The notes: generated from the letters alone by a model not told the origin. A DNA stretch of 64,000 nt from Thunnus maccoyii (GCF_910596095.1 NC_056555.1:10107501-10171500); one strand, 5' to 3'; counted from the stretch's first letter, positions 37,622 to 50,594 are shown. Numbers and translations: made by a program.

Positions 37622-38148
37622 TAGGGCTGGGTATTGGTACTCAATACCTTTAAAGTATCGACCAAAATAACCTGGGACCAATTAATATCAAAACTTCTCC
37701 AGTCAAATGATACCTGCATTTGACCTTTTTTGTACCCAGATCTGGAAAAAAATGTACTATTTATATGGTTGTACTCACAGCTAATCACTGCAAGCATTCT
37801 TTGATTTAATGCAACATGTGATTGGCCAACTACTGCAGCAGCTACAACCCATACAGTCTTTGGTGGTGACGTCGAGCATGGTATATTTGACGGAGTTGGT
37901 AGTTCAGCATGCTGAGATGCCACAAAAATACATATTTTAATAATTTGAACACTTTCAAAATGTATTTGTGTAAATTTATTTGTATTTGTAAATCATTTGG
38001 ATGGGGAGGAGTGGTGGTATTTTACACAACTAAATGCTTCCATTCACATGATGTGTATCAAATGAAGTACTCTATTGGTATCAGTATCACTTTAAGGGTA
38101 CTGGTATTGGTACTGGTATTGTAATGTTTTAAACGATACCCAGCCCTA
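37622..38148. mobile_element. 527-bp MITE with TAGGGCTGGGTAT inverted ends and 8-bp target duplication
   Basis: Left end TAGGGCTGGGTATTGGTACT and right end GATACCCAGCCCTA are inverted copies, with further GGTATTGGTAC motifs inside both ends. Flanking octamers CTTACAAG and CTCAGAAG match at 6 of 8. The structure fits a non-autonomous hAT element; no transposase frame remains. Confidence 0.85.
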
Positions 38149-39079
38149 CTCAGAAGTCATAGTACACTGAAATTCCTCCAATAAAACAGATTTAACAGCC
38201 ACAGGCAGAAAAAAAATAAAACACGTGTCACTGATTATCTGTGCTGGCATTGACTAGCTGAACAGCTGAGTGCTCATAGTAATGACGTTAGTGTCAATGT
38301 ACTATGGCTGAAAATCCATGAGTACTCCACCCTGCATCCAACCTGTCCTGCTCTCACCACCAAAACATACAGTTCTGTTTGTTTTTCTCAACAGCCATCC
38401 TCAATTGCTATAATGTCCACTGGCATGCAGTACACGCCTGCTGCGTGATCTCTCGTCCCCAGGTTATGTCACATTCCAGGGAACATGTTAGGACAGAGAG
38501 CTCACCTGAAACCAGGGAAGAAAATAAACACATGCCCTCTCCTTTCATTCAGCAGCTCAGGCGGAGGAATGTCAAGTTCATGCAGGATGACATGACTCCT
38601 AGAAAAAAAAAAACATAGAGCTTGTGTGTTTTCTTCTCTTCGTTGTAAAGTTAAGATTTAGAATAAACAAGGATTTTACCCAGGAGTCATCATTTTCTCA
38701 AACCTCCCATCCACAGTTCACATTTCCTGCCATACCTCTCTCACTTTCCTCTTTTCTTTTTTATTTGATCCTGTACTGCCAGTTTCATATTCTCTCCACC
38801 CCATCTCTCTCTTTTTCTTTCTGTCACTGTATGTTGATTAACCAGTCATGGCAGTGACATGTGGAATTTTTCATTACCTCGCCCTGGGGGCACCATGCTG
38901 TCTGTGCCTGTGCACCGTGCTGCTCTTTTTCCACCCCTGCCTCCTCTCTCTGTCACACACTCTCATTCTCTCTCTGTGGTATTATTCTGCGTCACCAGTG
39001 GCAAGCTGAGGTTTGTTGTTTGTTGTCGGGCCAGCTGTATGGGGCAGCTGTAGCTGTCAGTTACTGATCTCTCCTCTCC

Positions 39080-42000
39080 ATGGCCTGCCGTCCCCCCGGC
39101 TCTAGCTCCTACACTGTGGTTATCATCCCGCTCAGGACCAGCCTCTACAGCCTGGACGCGCTTCGCTTCTACCTATGGGTGAGGAGCATGTGTGGAAGGA
39201 GGTGGTGTGTGTATGGTGAAAAGAAAACTGCTATGATTCTTATCAGTTACATATTCTTGTGTCTTTACCGTGTGTCCGTGTGTGAGTTTGTTTTTTTCCT
39301 GAGTTGATCTTATCAGCTACAGTGTGTGCTTACTTGTGCTTAGATTTGTGTGCTTTCACCACCATTTGGCTGAACAATAGGAAAAACAACTGTAACATAC
39401 AAAATCCTGCAATAGTAGATGTAAATGATAACTTAAAGTTAAGCATTTACTGCGTCTTGTGTCTGTGAAAGTTTGGTATATTTTGCCAAGGTACATTTAT
39501 ATGTTCTTAAAAGAAAATGCCCCATTTTTCAAAACATGAATATCTCAATTTGAAATTACATGTAAAAGAGAGGTGCTCAGAGAGGATTTTGTCTCTTTAG
39601 TCTCACTTTAAACACGGGTGAATTTATACTCTATGTACTGTATGTAAATTACACATTGCAATGAAAATACAAGCAAGTGCAAGCAAGTAAGGAAGGAGTT
39701 ACTGAGTGTACTGACAACAGAAATACACATAGTTGGTGTCAGGATTTAATAACACTGAGGGAATGATTCCATGTCCCAGAAATGCACCACTCCTTATTGA
39801 AATTTTCCCCAGACACGAAAAAGAAAGACTCTAATTCTGAATCAGTATTTATATTTTTAACATTTTATTTATCCAGTTGAATTGCTGAATTCTATTTTCT
39901 GTGAATTTTATTACCCAAAGTGAAGGTCTAAAAGCTGCTGGGAATAAAATTCTCATGAGGACATACTGAACTCTGTATTTATTTGTTTGTTGGACTAAAA
40001 GTAGTCAAATTCGAATATATTTGGTCTAGAAATACTGGAATCATGTCAACTCTGCTTAGTTTTCTAAACCCCTAAACTCCCATAAAAAAGTTATGACATG
40101 ACTGCTGACGGCTACGCCCCTGCAGAAACAGTGACAAGTATTACCGTGTTGTTAAAACAATAGGTGTTTGATAAAGAAATATAGATAGAGAAAGAGAGAT
40201 TTAATTTGTGTATGGATTGATAGCAGTATAGAATCTGTAACATTTAGAATAACATACCTGACTAAATAAACTTCCTTAATTTGTAATATATTTTAATGAG
40301 TAATTTTTTAGGTAATTCTGAGCTGACTTTAACTGACAAAATTATAGCATTTACTGTATATTTTGGAGACAACTGAATTATTCATGGTTATACAATGTAA
40401 ATAGAATTTTTACATCAGATATTTGACTAATATACTTATAGAATCATTCTGTCTTCAGTCAGTTATTCCATCTTTGCTCCATGTCTGTGTGCTGTTTTGG
40501 AGGTAACGTGACTGCAGTCATCCCAGTGACACATTCCCACATGTCAAGTCTGCCCCTCACAGCTTCCTGTTAAAAGCTCAATATAACCAGTGTTCCACCA
40601 ACTATAAATCTATGATCATAAAAGCGGTTGTCAAGACTAACCCACAAAGACATACATTTCTTGAAAGTTTGATTAATTGAATGCAGTCACAGTTAATAAT
40701 TCACTAAGTTGTGATGTAAATAGTATGATGAGTTTCTAATCCATCTCACTGATTGCCCTGAGGTGATTGTGATGTCCTGACCTCATGATGCCTAAGGTGG
40801 ATCACTACCACCATATGATTCCCTGGTTGTTGGAGAGCTGTTCGCTCTGTTTCAGCCTATTTAAAGTGCCTGTAAACCAACCGAGTGTGGACAATAGAAC
40901 TAAAGGCCTCCTGCTGCTCTGTAGATTGACTCTGCTGATAGACAAAGCCTTGGGGCCTCTGCAAGACAACAGGCAACGCTGTGCCAATCACGCTTCTTTA
41001 CGTCAAGCTGCAGGCAGGGTTTTTGGTCAGGCTTGTTAGCGAAGCCCCTTGCTGCCATCAAAATAATAATAATAATGATAATAATAATATTAATATGTCC
41101 ATTATTTATATTGCACCTTTCAAAAGCAAGTTTACAAAGTGCTTCACATATATAAAAACAGAAAGCACAGAGTGCAATTACAAATTAGAATCAATTCAAT
41201 GCAAACAAGATATAGAAAAAATAAATAAAAATGATAACGTAGATTGAGAACAGTAAAGGGCCTAGGACAGACCTTTGAGGAACGCCTTAAGTAATGTTTA
41301 CAAGGCTAGACGAGTCAATCAATTAAGATGCTTTGACTGTATCAAAAAAAGCTGAAATGTCTAACAACACCAAGACGATGCAACAGTCAGCATCCAAATT
41401 CAGTTAAGATTTTTAGAAGTGCAGTTTCTGTACTATGATGCATTTGAAAACCAGACTGAAATCTTTCAAAGAGATAGTGATCATTCCTAAAGGATCTAAA
41501 AATACATATACAAACACACAAACACTAATAAAACTTGCTATACATAACATGTATTATAAGATTTTAGACATGGTGTGCCTTTATCCAATAGCAGACAGGG
41601 ACATGTGACAGGAACAGGAAATGAAGGGAGAGGGTTTTTTTTGTGTTCCTGATCTATCTGTATTCTCCCTGTTTTAGATTAAGCGTTTGAAGGATCTAGA
41701 GAAGGAGAAGGACGCTCTGTGCTCCGGTCTGGAGATTCTGGAGAAGGCTCGCTTTTGGTACCTCCAGCGGCTGGAGGAGAACAGAGTCCGGCAGGACAAC
41801 ATCGAGGCCACAAATGTCTGCCAGGAAAGTGCAGCAGAGGTACAAAGGCTGACTTTATTGAACATAATCCCATGTATGTTTCAGTTTTAGACCACAAATA
41901 TAAAGATGCCCCAATATTTATAAACTGATTGGTTAGCTAGTTATAGCATTTCTACCACCAACTGTCATTGACAATTCAGGGAATGTAGTTCCTCAATAGA

Positions 42001-43468
42001 AGCAGAAGTAGATGGTAAATGTTGAGGAAAAGTGAGTAAATCAACAAACACCAACAAATTTTAACTCCCAGAATGCTTTTAAAGGATGGGTGCACAATTT
42101 TTCAAGCCTATCTTAAAACAATATTCAGATACCAATATGAACAATGAAACAGGTTTTGCTTGCTGTAATCATTCCTCCTGTTCATACTGACCATCAGGAG
42201 ATCCCCTCCAAATGCACTTTCAATTTAAGTGATGGGGGACAAAATCCACAGTCCTTGTTTTTAAAAATTTATCTGAAGATAATATGAGGCTTTTGCAGTT
42301 TTGAGTTAGTCTTCCACAGTTAACATTACCTTTTAACGGGACACTCCCCTCTTTGTGTTTACTCAGAAAGCGTTTTCCTGTGCAGCTGCAGTGGAAGGAT
42401 TGTACTGTAACAAAAACAAGAAATTTGGCACTAAAAAGACTGCAATTTTGGAAGATATTGACTTGATCTGACTCATTTGGACAGCTGAAGCTTCATATTA
42501 GTTTCAAATAAACTTTTGCACTGAAGGATTGTAGATTTTGTCCCCCATCATTTACATTAGAAGTACATTATGAAGGGATCCTCTAATGGCCAGTATGAAC
42601 AGGAGGAATGATTATAGCAAGAAAAATTTGTCAGTGTTAATTTGAGCATCTGACTGTTGTTTCAGGACAGAAAAAAAAGAAAAAGTGTAAACCAGTCCTT
42701 TAACATCCCAGACTGATGATAAATTAAACGGAACTTTGTAAGATTGGTGGAAGAAGAGTGGATAACAGTCGATCACCTTGGGCCTGAATCTAAGGCAGAG
42801 GTGTAAAGTTTGAGACATAAAATCAGACTGTGGTTGGAAGTCGCATTAGGTCTGATGAATGCTCAGTACAGACTTAGTGCAAGTTTTGTTGGATCACCAC
42901 CTTCTCACAGCCACCACAAGATAAATAACCATGATTAATGTCACTTCAGGTGTTTCTAAGTGCCCTGGCTTTCTCTCGTCTCTCTCCAGGTACAGTCTTG
43001 CCTCCTGAGGTCTCGTATCCAGCGGGTGAACGGCTCTCTGGGCTCTGTGATGGCTGAGCCCAATGTCACCAGCACCAGCAACCCTTCTCTGCCTGACGCA
43101 GTGGCAGACAGTGACCTCCGGTGGCACAACACTGTACTGACTCGGGTATGAGAATAACACTAAAAAGTAGTTTGTAATAGTTTCTAGCTTTTGTTATGTG
43201 AACGAACCCTGGACAGGTAGATGCTGGCTTTCTCATATTACTTATTCCTCACCACTCCAAAGGCTTCACCACATTTTCCTATTTTGTATTCATTTCTTTT
43301 ACTATAGTTTTACTATGGTTTTTTTTGCACAGATGTTATATGTCAATGTGATCTTTGGTTATTTTTCTTCTTTGATAGGAGGTGAGTGACAAGAATCGTC
43401 AAATCTCCATGTTAGAATTGGAAAAAGACGCTCTTCTTGAACAGCTTGATGAACTGCAGGCCCACTGA
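39080..43468 (+). CDS. sapcd1: Suppressor APC domain-containing protein, short form (sapcd1-like)
   Basis: Four coding exons in phase: 39080-39178, 41678-41839, 42990-43145, 43379-43468, giving 168 residues. Residues 10-90 match the suppressor-APC domain: YTVVIIPLRTSLYSLDALRF, YLWIKRLKDLEKEKDAL and EILEKARFWYLQRLEENR. The domain is helical and the tail (residues 140-168, SMLELEKDALLEQLDELQ) should form a coiled coil. Family members are small scaffolds; the larger SAPCD2 regulates spindle orientation and polarity. The length fits the short SAPCD1 form better than SAPCD2, but the paralogue is not certain. The middle (QRVNGSLGSV to LPDAVADSD) is low in recognisable motifs. The start is the first ATG ahead of the domain; any 5' noncoding exon was not located. 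Confidence 0.75.
41052..41300. mobile_element. Retroelement-derived repeat in a sapcd intron
   Basis: An AAT-rich run (41059-41092) is followed by ATTTATATTGCACCTTTCAA and TTTACAAAGTGCTTCACAT, then by AGGGCCTAGGACAGACCTTT and GAGGAACGCC, blocks typical of 3' ends of fish non-LTR elements. No reading frame. Confidence 0.6.
42079..42703. mobile_element. 625-bp fold-back element bounded by TTAA, in a sapcd intron
   Basis: Left half TTAAAGGATGGGTGCACA..., AATCATTCCTCCTGTTCATA and GATGGGGGACAAAATC is mirrored by the right half (GATTTTGTCCCCCATC, TATGAACAGGAGGAATGATT, AGTCCTTTAA). The arms cover most of the element, with a central unpaired part. TTAA at both ends (42079-42082, 42700-42703) fits a TTAA-target DNA transposon derivative. 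Confidence 0.85.
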
Positions 43469-43584
43469 CTGCCTATATACACATATGTACAGGCAGACAC
43501 ACATGTGCTGCTCTGCCAACTCACATTTCACTGAATGTCACACAGTGGCTAACTTTTAACCACTTGTAAATATGTATTTAAGAT

Positions 43585-43590
43585 AATAAA
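43585..43590 (+). terminator. Polyadenylation signal of the sapcd gene
   Basis: AATAAA about 117 bases after the TGA stop at 43466-43468, followed within 30 bases by T/G-rich sequence (TTTGTTTCTGTGTG). Confidence 0.7.
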
Positions 43591-43619
43591 TTGCAGTAAA
43601 CAATGCATCATTTGTTTCT

Positions 43620-46600
43620 GTGTGTTATTTCCAGTACTGTGAGCTGCGGTTACTGGAGGGTTGTTGATTTATTTGACTGTTACTATTCCTGTAATGAGTC
43701 AGTAACAGACTTTAGTAAAGCCAAGCCCTGCTGTCATCACGCACTACGAAATAACTTCCTATTAACACCACAACCCGTTAGCATAAAAAGAATTTGCGGT
43801 CAATCTTATAATATTCCTGTTAATGTAAATATCCCATTAAGATGACAATAATATTACAATATATAATAGCAGTATGGGGTTTTATTGCATTATCAAAAAG
43901 CTAAAATGATCAGCTTTTAAATAACATGAAATGTATACCCTAGTAGTTGAATATATAAAGGAGATGCAAGTGTGGACAAAATAACAAAAACACCTTACAA
44001 TCTAGCCATCAACTAGTGAGACTTATTTGAAATTGTTTGCATAAATTCAATGCAAACAGCAAATGCAACACTTCCATAAACATGCCATTGGTTTAGCCAC
44101 TACTGTGTGGTATCTACTGGAAATACTGGATTGCAAAATTGCCGATATTTATTGTAACAAAAACCAATCCTCTGAATCCCAATTGGTAGATAATCCGATG
44201 AATGTTCTTTTTACATGATTGTAGAATTTAAAAAGATAGTGAAGGGTTTAATTTTTTAAGTTGAGGTACATCAATATTTTTTCAGTGTTCTTCCGTTTCC
44301 GTCTCCACATGCGGGCCTTCTGTCTGGACACGTCTCCAGCAACCTTTCCCGGTGGTCCCGCACTGATCTTATTTCCAACTGATAAACGTTATCTTGCCTA
44401 GTCATCGTGCGTGTTTGCAGGAATTTTTCTCTTCCTCTCTACATTCTCTCTACACTGCTCAAATGTGTAGCCTGCACACAGAAGCAAACACTAGCAGGGT
44501 TCATACAGAACTCAACTGTCTTGCACGTAGAAAATATGCATCTGACACTTACAGACACACAGATAGCTGTTCTCTGATCATCTCAGAGCAGAGTTTAGTG
44601 TTTCCCCATTCCTACAAAGCATTTTGTAATTCCATATTGACTATCAAACCAATGCTTTATTATTCTACTTTTTCTCTTTGACTTGTTCTCATTTTGCATG
44701 CTTTTTTAAAATCCTTAATCAGAATCTTGTTTTGTATGCTCGTCCACATAAACTGAACGGTGCAGCTATTGTCCCCAAGTGTGTGTTTACTCCGGGTCCC
44801 ATGGTGGCCCTGTGTGTCTGCAGTGACAGTCATCAGAGGAGAAGGTAAATAAAAGACAGCGTGCAGTATGAGGGCATTTTGTTGCATCTGTTGATTTAAG
44901 ACGACATGGTTTTGTGCATTTTCCCAGAATTGATGGGATAGGCATTTAACACATGTGTCATAATTCCAGAAATAAACTGTGGTCTGGATAATTACCCGGA
45001 GTTATAAACTTTCCTCTGTCTACTGTATTAAATCACTTTCATGCATTAGTAACAACAAGTACCGCACGCCTGCATGGAATCTGATTAGAGTCATCCTGTG
45101 TGCATCAGGAAAGAAAACACCCATTATGGCAGAGGCTTTCATTTAAGTAGCCTCATGTTCTCTATCTTCAGACTGCCACTGAACCATCAAGCCCAGGGTA
45201 CCAGCACTTGACTAATTATTGGGTCTAATTCACATACTGCACAGCCAAACATCTTTTGTTGAGGGTATGTTACGCCTTTGTGGCTGTCAATGCTGCTCTT
45301 CCATACCGGCATGGTTCACTTGAACTGCTCTCTACTGGTATCTCCAAATCCCATTTACTTATATACAATATCATGTTTATGTTTTGTTTTTTTTCTCCCC
45401 AATTTGTGGTATTACCGAAAATCAGAAAATGCGAGCTGCTTCCATGCAGGTCTGCGGAGGTGGGAAACATAAACACACAAACTGGGTGGAAAGGAGGTGT
45501 TTCTGGACGTTCTTGCAGGGGCTAGGGGACCCTGATAAATGCATTCCTAAAGCTATTAGGAGAGGAAACCTTCCTGAAAACCCGGAGATGGTACAGTAAG
45601 TAGGTGGTCTTTGAAGAGCACTCAGGTAACGAAAACAAGAGAGACTTTCTTCAGAATAGACACTTCTGGTTTGAGATGTCATTTCTGTGCTTTGGGGGTC
45701 GGTTAAACCTGTATAATGTTCATTTCAGTGAACTAAAAAGAGACACAAGAGTTTCAATTTCACACAGAAAAGACTTTGTTTATAGCAGACATTTTAAATA
45801 TTTGGCGTAATTAATAACACGATTAATGTCTGCATTCTAATTAGGTGTATTTCTGGACCTGAGTCACTAATTAATGTTATTGCCTACACCAGTGCACCTG
45901 TGCATAAGTGCTGTAAAAACAGCCTATCAGGTGGCACACATAGAAAAGGTGACATTACCCAAAGTCTTGTGATTAGAGTAGGTTTTCAGATTTTACAGCA
46001 ACAGCACAACATCATGATGTGTGTTTGTGCTTCCATGAATTCAGGCAAACACTGCATGAGCTGTTGAGGTAGTCACTCATTCGGTGTTAGTAAAGTAAAT
46101 GCATATTCTGCATTACTTAATATTTCACATTAGTGCTGGTGCATTCGTAGGATCCAAGAGAATACACAAGTCCTCTGAAATTAGTAAATTCAGTTATTAA
46201 CACTACTAGTCTACACAAAAAGTGAGACACTTAATTTGTATAATATAAAGCTCCTGATTGTTTCATGAGCTTGCTGAGCTTGCTATTATTGGTTTATTCT
46301 TTATTAAAATTCATTTTCAAAAGTATTAATTAAATTTGACATTATTATAATTAGGTTGTCCAACTTTGCAAGAATTTCATGCAAACATAATGTGTTTTAT
46401 ATCCCCCAAACGAAGGCGTCATCTGTACACTAAATTCACTTTTTTAATATGTAAAGAGATGAGGTGCTCATTGTCCCCGAAAATAGTCTTAATTCTATAT
46501 ACCGTATAGGCTGAATAATACTTTTCATGGCTATATTCACCTGCACACTATGACCTACACTACTTTGTTAGTCTATAATGAATGTCAGTATAACTTTGCC

Positions 46601-47300
46601 ATAAGTTCACAATATGGTAAAGACTTCGTACGCTGAATTGTTTTAAATGACTGAATTTTCAGTAATTCAGTGTTTTTCCTTTTCACAGCAGAGATTTTGA
46701 CTTGTCAAAGCAGGAAAAGCACAGCTGTATTCATAACATAAACTATGACTTCATTCCATTAATTGTCCTAATAAGCCATGACAGTGAGTGAGCATGCACA
46801 ATACTAGAGCCGTGGAACTGGCTCACCTAAATGTAACGCAGTCATCATTAATGCTGTGCTTTTCCTGCTTTTACAAGACAAAAAGTCTATTGTGAAAAGG
46901 GTCTATTGGTAAAGAAAAAGCTACCAATGACATGGTTGATAATGTCATAAGGCACACAACCATCATCAAAAAAAGTGATATAAAACAACATAGTAATTTA
47001 AACTAAAACTTGATTCTTCAGTTGGACGGCCTTTTAGTTTAGATTATTTTGTTACATAAACTCTTCCCAAGCATGAACTTCCATGCTGAAAAATGGTAAT
47101 TTTTGAAAATAGTAGATTTTTCTCCCTAAACAAACTATGTTTAAGCTCAATCTACAGACTATATTGAATGAAAGACAGTGGGATTTTGTCAGTTGGGCAT
47201 GTTTTACTCATGTACAGTAGATTTTATTTATGGCACATTTTACTGTAGTAATACAGGTTTCATGCAAGATTGTTTTTCACCAATAGGCTAGTCTACATTC
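43620..47300. other. Intergenic interval between sapcd and ascl4, no gene seen
   Basis: AT-rich DNA with short open frames only. No clear transposon ends were noted. The right end contains two minus-strand AATAAA signals for ascl4 (plus TTTATT at 47311-47316 and 47223-47228). Confidence 0.5.
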
Positions 47301-47369
47301 TCTTTTTTCATTTATTTTGTATTATTTATACTTTCTGTAATGTACAGCAGATCAGGAAGAGAGAAAAGG

Positions 47370-47912
47370 CTAGTAAACAATCTCCCCACTGTCGCTGAGG
47401 CCAGTTTTGGATTCTCCATCACTGTTACAGTCTGTCCTCTGCGGCAGTGGCGCAAGGTTGCGCACATCTCCAAGTGACACCTCCATCCCGGACACGTTTA
47501 ATTCCAGCAGGCTCTGCAGGTGTTTGATATAGTCGATGGCCGCCCGCAGAGTCTCCACCTTGCTGAGCCGCTTGTCCTCAAACTCCTGCGGCAGATGCTC
47601 TCTGAGCCGCGCGTAACCTTCGTTTACGCAGCGCACCCGGTGCCGCTCCCTTTCGTTCCTTTTCCGGATGAACGCGGGTTCAAAGGAATAATCACACACA
47701 CTGGGTCCGTGAAAGGGGAAATAGGGTAATCGTCTGTAGGGCAACCTCTGGCCGTGCACAGGATCGAGGTATGCCGCATCCAGGTGGAAGGGCAGTCCAA
47801 GCCGAAGGGCATCTTTGTAGTGTGCTGCGCTGTTGTCCATGGAGATGCCGTGCAGAGCCAGTGGAGGGACATATGGAATATGATCCATGAAGTCCTTATA
47901 ATGATAAGACAT
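47370..47912 (-). CDS. ascl4: Achaete-scute family bHLH transcription factor 4
   Basis: Single coding exon of 180 residues. The bHLH domain covers about residues 83-136: basic region RKRNERERHRVRCVNEGY, helix 1 ARLREHLPQEF, loop EDKRLSKVE, helix 2 TLRAAIDYIKHLQSLL. The entry FEPAFIRKRNERER and the tail TDCNSDGESKT match my memory of human ASCL4 rather than ASCL3 or ASCL5. It should bind E-box DNA as a heterodimer with E proteins; ASCL4 has been linked to skin. The start is the first ATG four bases after the acceptor TTCTTAG (47917), so the longer open frame upstream is intron. A leader exon ends at 48013 (TTGG|GTAAGT). It lies head to head with prdm4. Confidence 0.9.
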   Translation of the reverse strand: MSYHYKDFMDHIPYVPPLALHGISMDNSAAHYKDALRLGLPFHLDAAYLDPVHGQRLPYRRLPYFPFHGPSVCDYSFEPAFIRKRNERERHRVRCVNEGYARLREHLPQEFEDKRLSKVETLRAAIDYIKHLQSLLELNVSGMEVSLGDVRNLAPLPQRTDCNSDGESKTGLSDSGEIVY

Positions 47913-48012
47913 CTTTCTAAGAACCAAAAAGATGCCATGTTTAATAAACAGTAAAATATATGCAAATAACTTGTGCACAAAAGTAAAATTAACTGTAATC
48001 AATGCAACTTAC

Positions 48013-48075
48013 CCAACTGTCAGAGTCTCCTCACAATCATCTCGTGTTGTGCGCAAGAGTTTCCTTTTAAATCTC
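48013..48075 (-). promoter_or_regulatory. ascl4 leader exon and TATA-like promoter
   Basis: Minus strand: the TATA-like GATTTAAAAGG lies at about 48063-48073, roughly 25-30 bases above a probable transcription start near 48040. The leader ends at the donor TTGG|GTAAGT (48013) and a short intron of about 96 bases leads to the acceptor before the ATG. Position of the transcription start is inferred. Confidence 0.5.
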
Positions 48076-48119
48076 GCCACTTTGGGATTGAATATGTAGA
48101 CTGTCCTCGATCAGGACTT

Positions 48120-49485
48120 TGTCAGTCTATGTGACAACTTGTTTGTTGGGGTTATGAGGCTACAGGCAAAAGTGGGTGTGAACTGGGGCGGAGATGCAGC
48201 CATGTAGCTTTCTCATCAAGATAAAGCTGTTTACATAACGTGTTCTTCCTTCCGTTGCAACTGTGAGGCAATTCTCATCATGAAAAATGTTATTAGGCAA
48301 ACATCAAGTTTATTGTAACTGACTTCGATGATTCTAATAAATCGCTTATATTGATGCTTATATTAATAATTAGGCATAAGGAAAAGTTTTAAGGATGCAG
48401 GTTGTGAAATATCCAAGAATTCAGTAAATCATTATTCCTGCTTTATAAAAAGTGATGAATTGAAAAGTGAACCACACAGAAAGGTGAAAAAAGTGATGGC
48501 AAGAACTGAGCTGAAAAGAGTAAATGGGGATTTAAAATCACTGGGCAGATACTGTGAAATGAAAGTATGTTAAGGCTGTTGGATTTTTAAAAAAAGAAAG
48601 TGTGAAGTGTGGTGTGCATATATTGACCTCACTTTCAATTTACTCACTTTCACACGTTCACGCATCATGAGGTACAGGAAATAACGAAAAAAAATGCACA
48701 CAATATATGATATCTTCCAACTTACTCTGAATTTATCATTTTTTTTGTCTCTATTCAGAAGCAATTTCACATTGCTGTACAATTCAGATTAATTTCACTT
48801 ACCTTGAATGGTGAATGGGGTTTTGTTAAAAATGAATGAACTGAATAACCGAGATTAGGATTTATTGTATTGAAACATTACACTCTTTTAAACTGATCAT
48901 CATCACATTTTCCAATTCATTTGAAAATGTATCCCTCAATTTTTTTAGTGCATAATCATGTTTATCTTTATATTAACTCTTTATGTCTTTCACTTCAAAA
49001 ATACAGTAAGTACCAGCCTTGCCCCTATATGGGCTACAGCCCAGGATGTTAAGCAGCACCTATGAGAAGCACTCAAGCATCCACACCATAATAGTGAATG
49101 ATGAGGGACTCCACCAGGGATTACACACAATTTTATTTGAGTGCAGTGTCATGTCCCATATAATCTATTTATCTGCTGTATTTCTCATTATTATGATGGT
49201 CATTAATGTTGTTGTGGCTGTTATTATGAATTAGAAAAGTCCTGCAACTTTGCATTTCTTAAACTACTACTTCTTTATATGAATGACAACAGTTTATGGT
49301 CTACATCAGCAGTAGAACATCAACTGCAGAAGTTGATCCCCTAAATTTGAAGTTGGCCCCTGAAATAAAGTCAGTGAAACACAAAAAAAATCACCTGGTA
49401 CAAGATACTATCTTCTCAGAACATTTTCCTTCTCAAGGATAGTGAAGGCATTGAAACAGTACAAAACAAAATAAGATAATATTAC
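48120..49485. other. Interval between ascl4 and prdm4, no gene seen
   Basis: Shared upstream region of two divergent genes. AT-rich, with no recognised exon and no clean repeat ends; it may hold regulatory sites for ascl4. Confidence 0.4.
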
Positions 49486-50020
49486 TTAAAGTCCCCCTCC
49501 ACTCAGAAATATGTTTTCTCTTCTCTTGTTCCTTCAGTTAGATGTTTGAGCTTCACTGTGCAGAATGATTTGTGTGAAGCGTTGGTCACTGGAAAGCTGT
49601 TTTCACTTTTATCTGCTGAAAGTGGAAAGTTTCTCTGTGCTCATTGAAAATCCAATTTTAAGGAGTGGACCTACTAGCATAATTTATGACATCACAAATA
49701 GTTTGAAAGCCAATCCTGGTCCAATATTCAACTTATACAAGTGTGATGTGGAAACTTGAAGCTTCCCAGAAACACAGGGAATGGACTTCACAGTGAAATG
49801 GGAGACATCTTGCATCCAGCAGTGAAACCTCTGAAATGAAAAATATTTGAATATTTATAGACTCTGAAATTTTTATTGAGGGAGAAAGAATAGATGTAAT
49901 TTTAAGTATTTTAACAAGATCATTTAACTTTTTTTGTGGAAAAAACATATCAGACACAAATTATATTCAAAATAGAGCATTTTATATACTTCCTAAAACA
50001 GGCCTGGAGGGGATCTTTAA
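49486..50020. mobile_element. TTAA-bounded MITE, full-length copy 1 (TTAAAGTCCCCCTCCA ends)
   Basis: Left end TTAAAGTCCCCCTCCACTCA, right end GGAGGGGATCTTTAA: inverted ends with two mismatches. Landmarks: GTTCCTTCAGTTAGATGTTT, CACTTTTATCTGCTGAAAGT, ACATCACAAATAGTTTG, CTTCACAGTGAAATGGGAGA. It lies just upstream of the prdm4 promoter. Related copies lie at 51030, 51372, 53936 and 60568. Confidence 0.8.
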
Positions 50021-50142
50021 AATATAAAAAGTAACATTTATATTTTTTATTTTGGGTCTCAGCAGTTTGTAAATCTGGAAAGTGGAGGACAGAAAAACTG
50101 ACCTGAGATCAGCGAAACACTCCTCCAAGCTTACTTGTTACT

Positions 50143-50594
50143 GCGCATGCGCAGGAGGGCAGTATGTTGTCATGGCCCCGTTCAGGGAGGTATTGTGTTG
50201 GTATGTTTTTGTTTTTAAGGCTTCTTTCCTTTCAAATAATCTATATTTTTGCAACGAAGCAACATACTCGATGGTAGTGAGGTCTATCTGCACTTTTAGC
50301 GAGCTGAAACACTTGAGCATTCTCAGTTTTGACGATTTATGGAGATAGTTAGCTAGGCTAATGTTGAGTTAGCAGTGTATTAAACTGGTTGCTGTTGCAA
50401 ACAACTCTCCTTGAAGTATCAGCTAACTGTAGTACAGTTTCACCTGTTTGAACAAGAATTGTGTAAGAAATGTGATGACAATGCAGGTGGCTCAAGCTGT
50501 TTTCATGTCAGGTCCTTTATTTCACAGGGAGACCCATTTAAATGCACCTCTCTGCGGCACACGGTTACTGATGGACAACTGTTGTTGAAGTCAG
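50143..50594 (+). promoter_or_regulatory. prdm4 promoter (NRF1 palindrome) and noncoding leader exons
   Basis: TGCGCATGCGCA at about 50143-50154 is a perfect NRF1 site, typical of CpG-rich housekeeping promoters. A possible leader exon ends GGGAG|GTATTG at 50189. A better-supported noncoding exon lies at 50528-50594 between TTTATTTCACAG and the strong donor CAG|GTGAGC. Spliced to 50835 it gives an in-frame stop (TGA at 50569) ahead of the start codon, so it is untranslated. Confidence 0.55.

Noticed and set aside
41052-41092. AAT-rich run as a possible CRISPR or tandem array
   Set aside because: Simple trinucleotide repeat at a retroelement edge; no spacers or direct repeats.
47913-48002. 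Upstream extension of the ascl4 open frame by 30 residues (MITVNFTF...)
   Set aside because: Lies in a short intron between a good donor (48013) and acceptor (47917); hydrophobic and unlike ASCL proteins.
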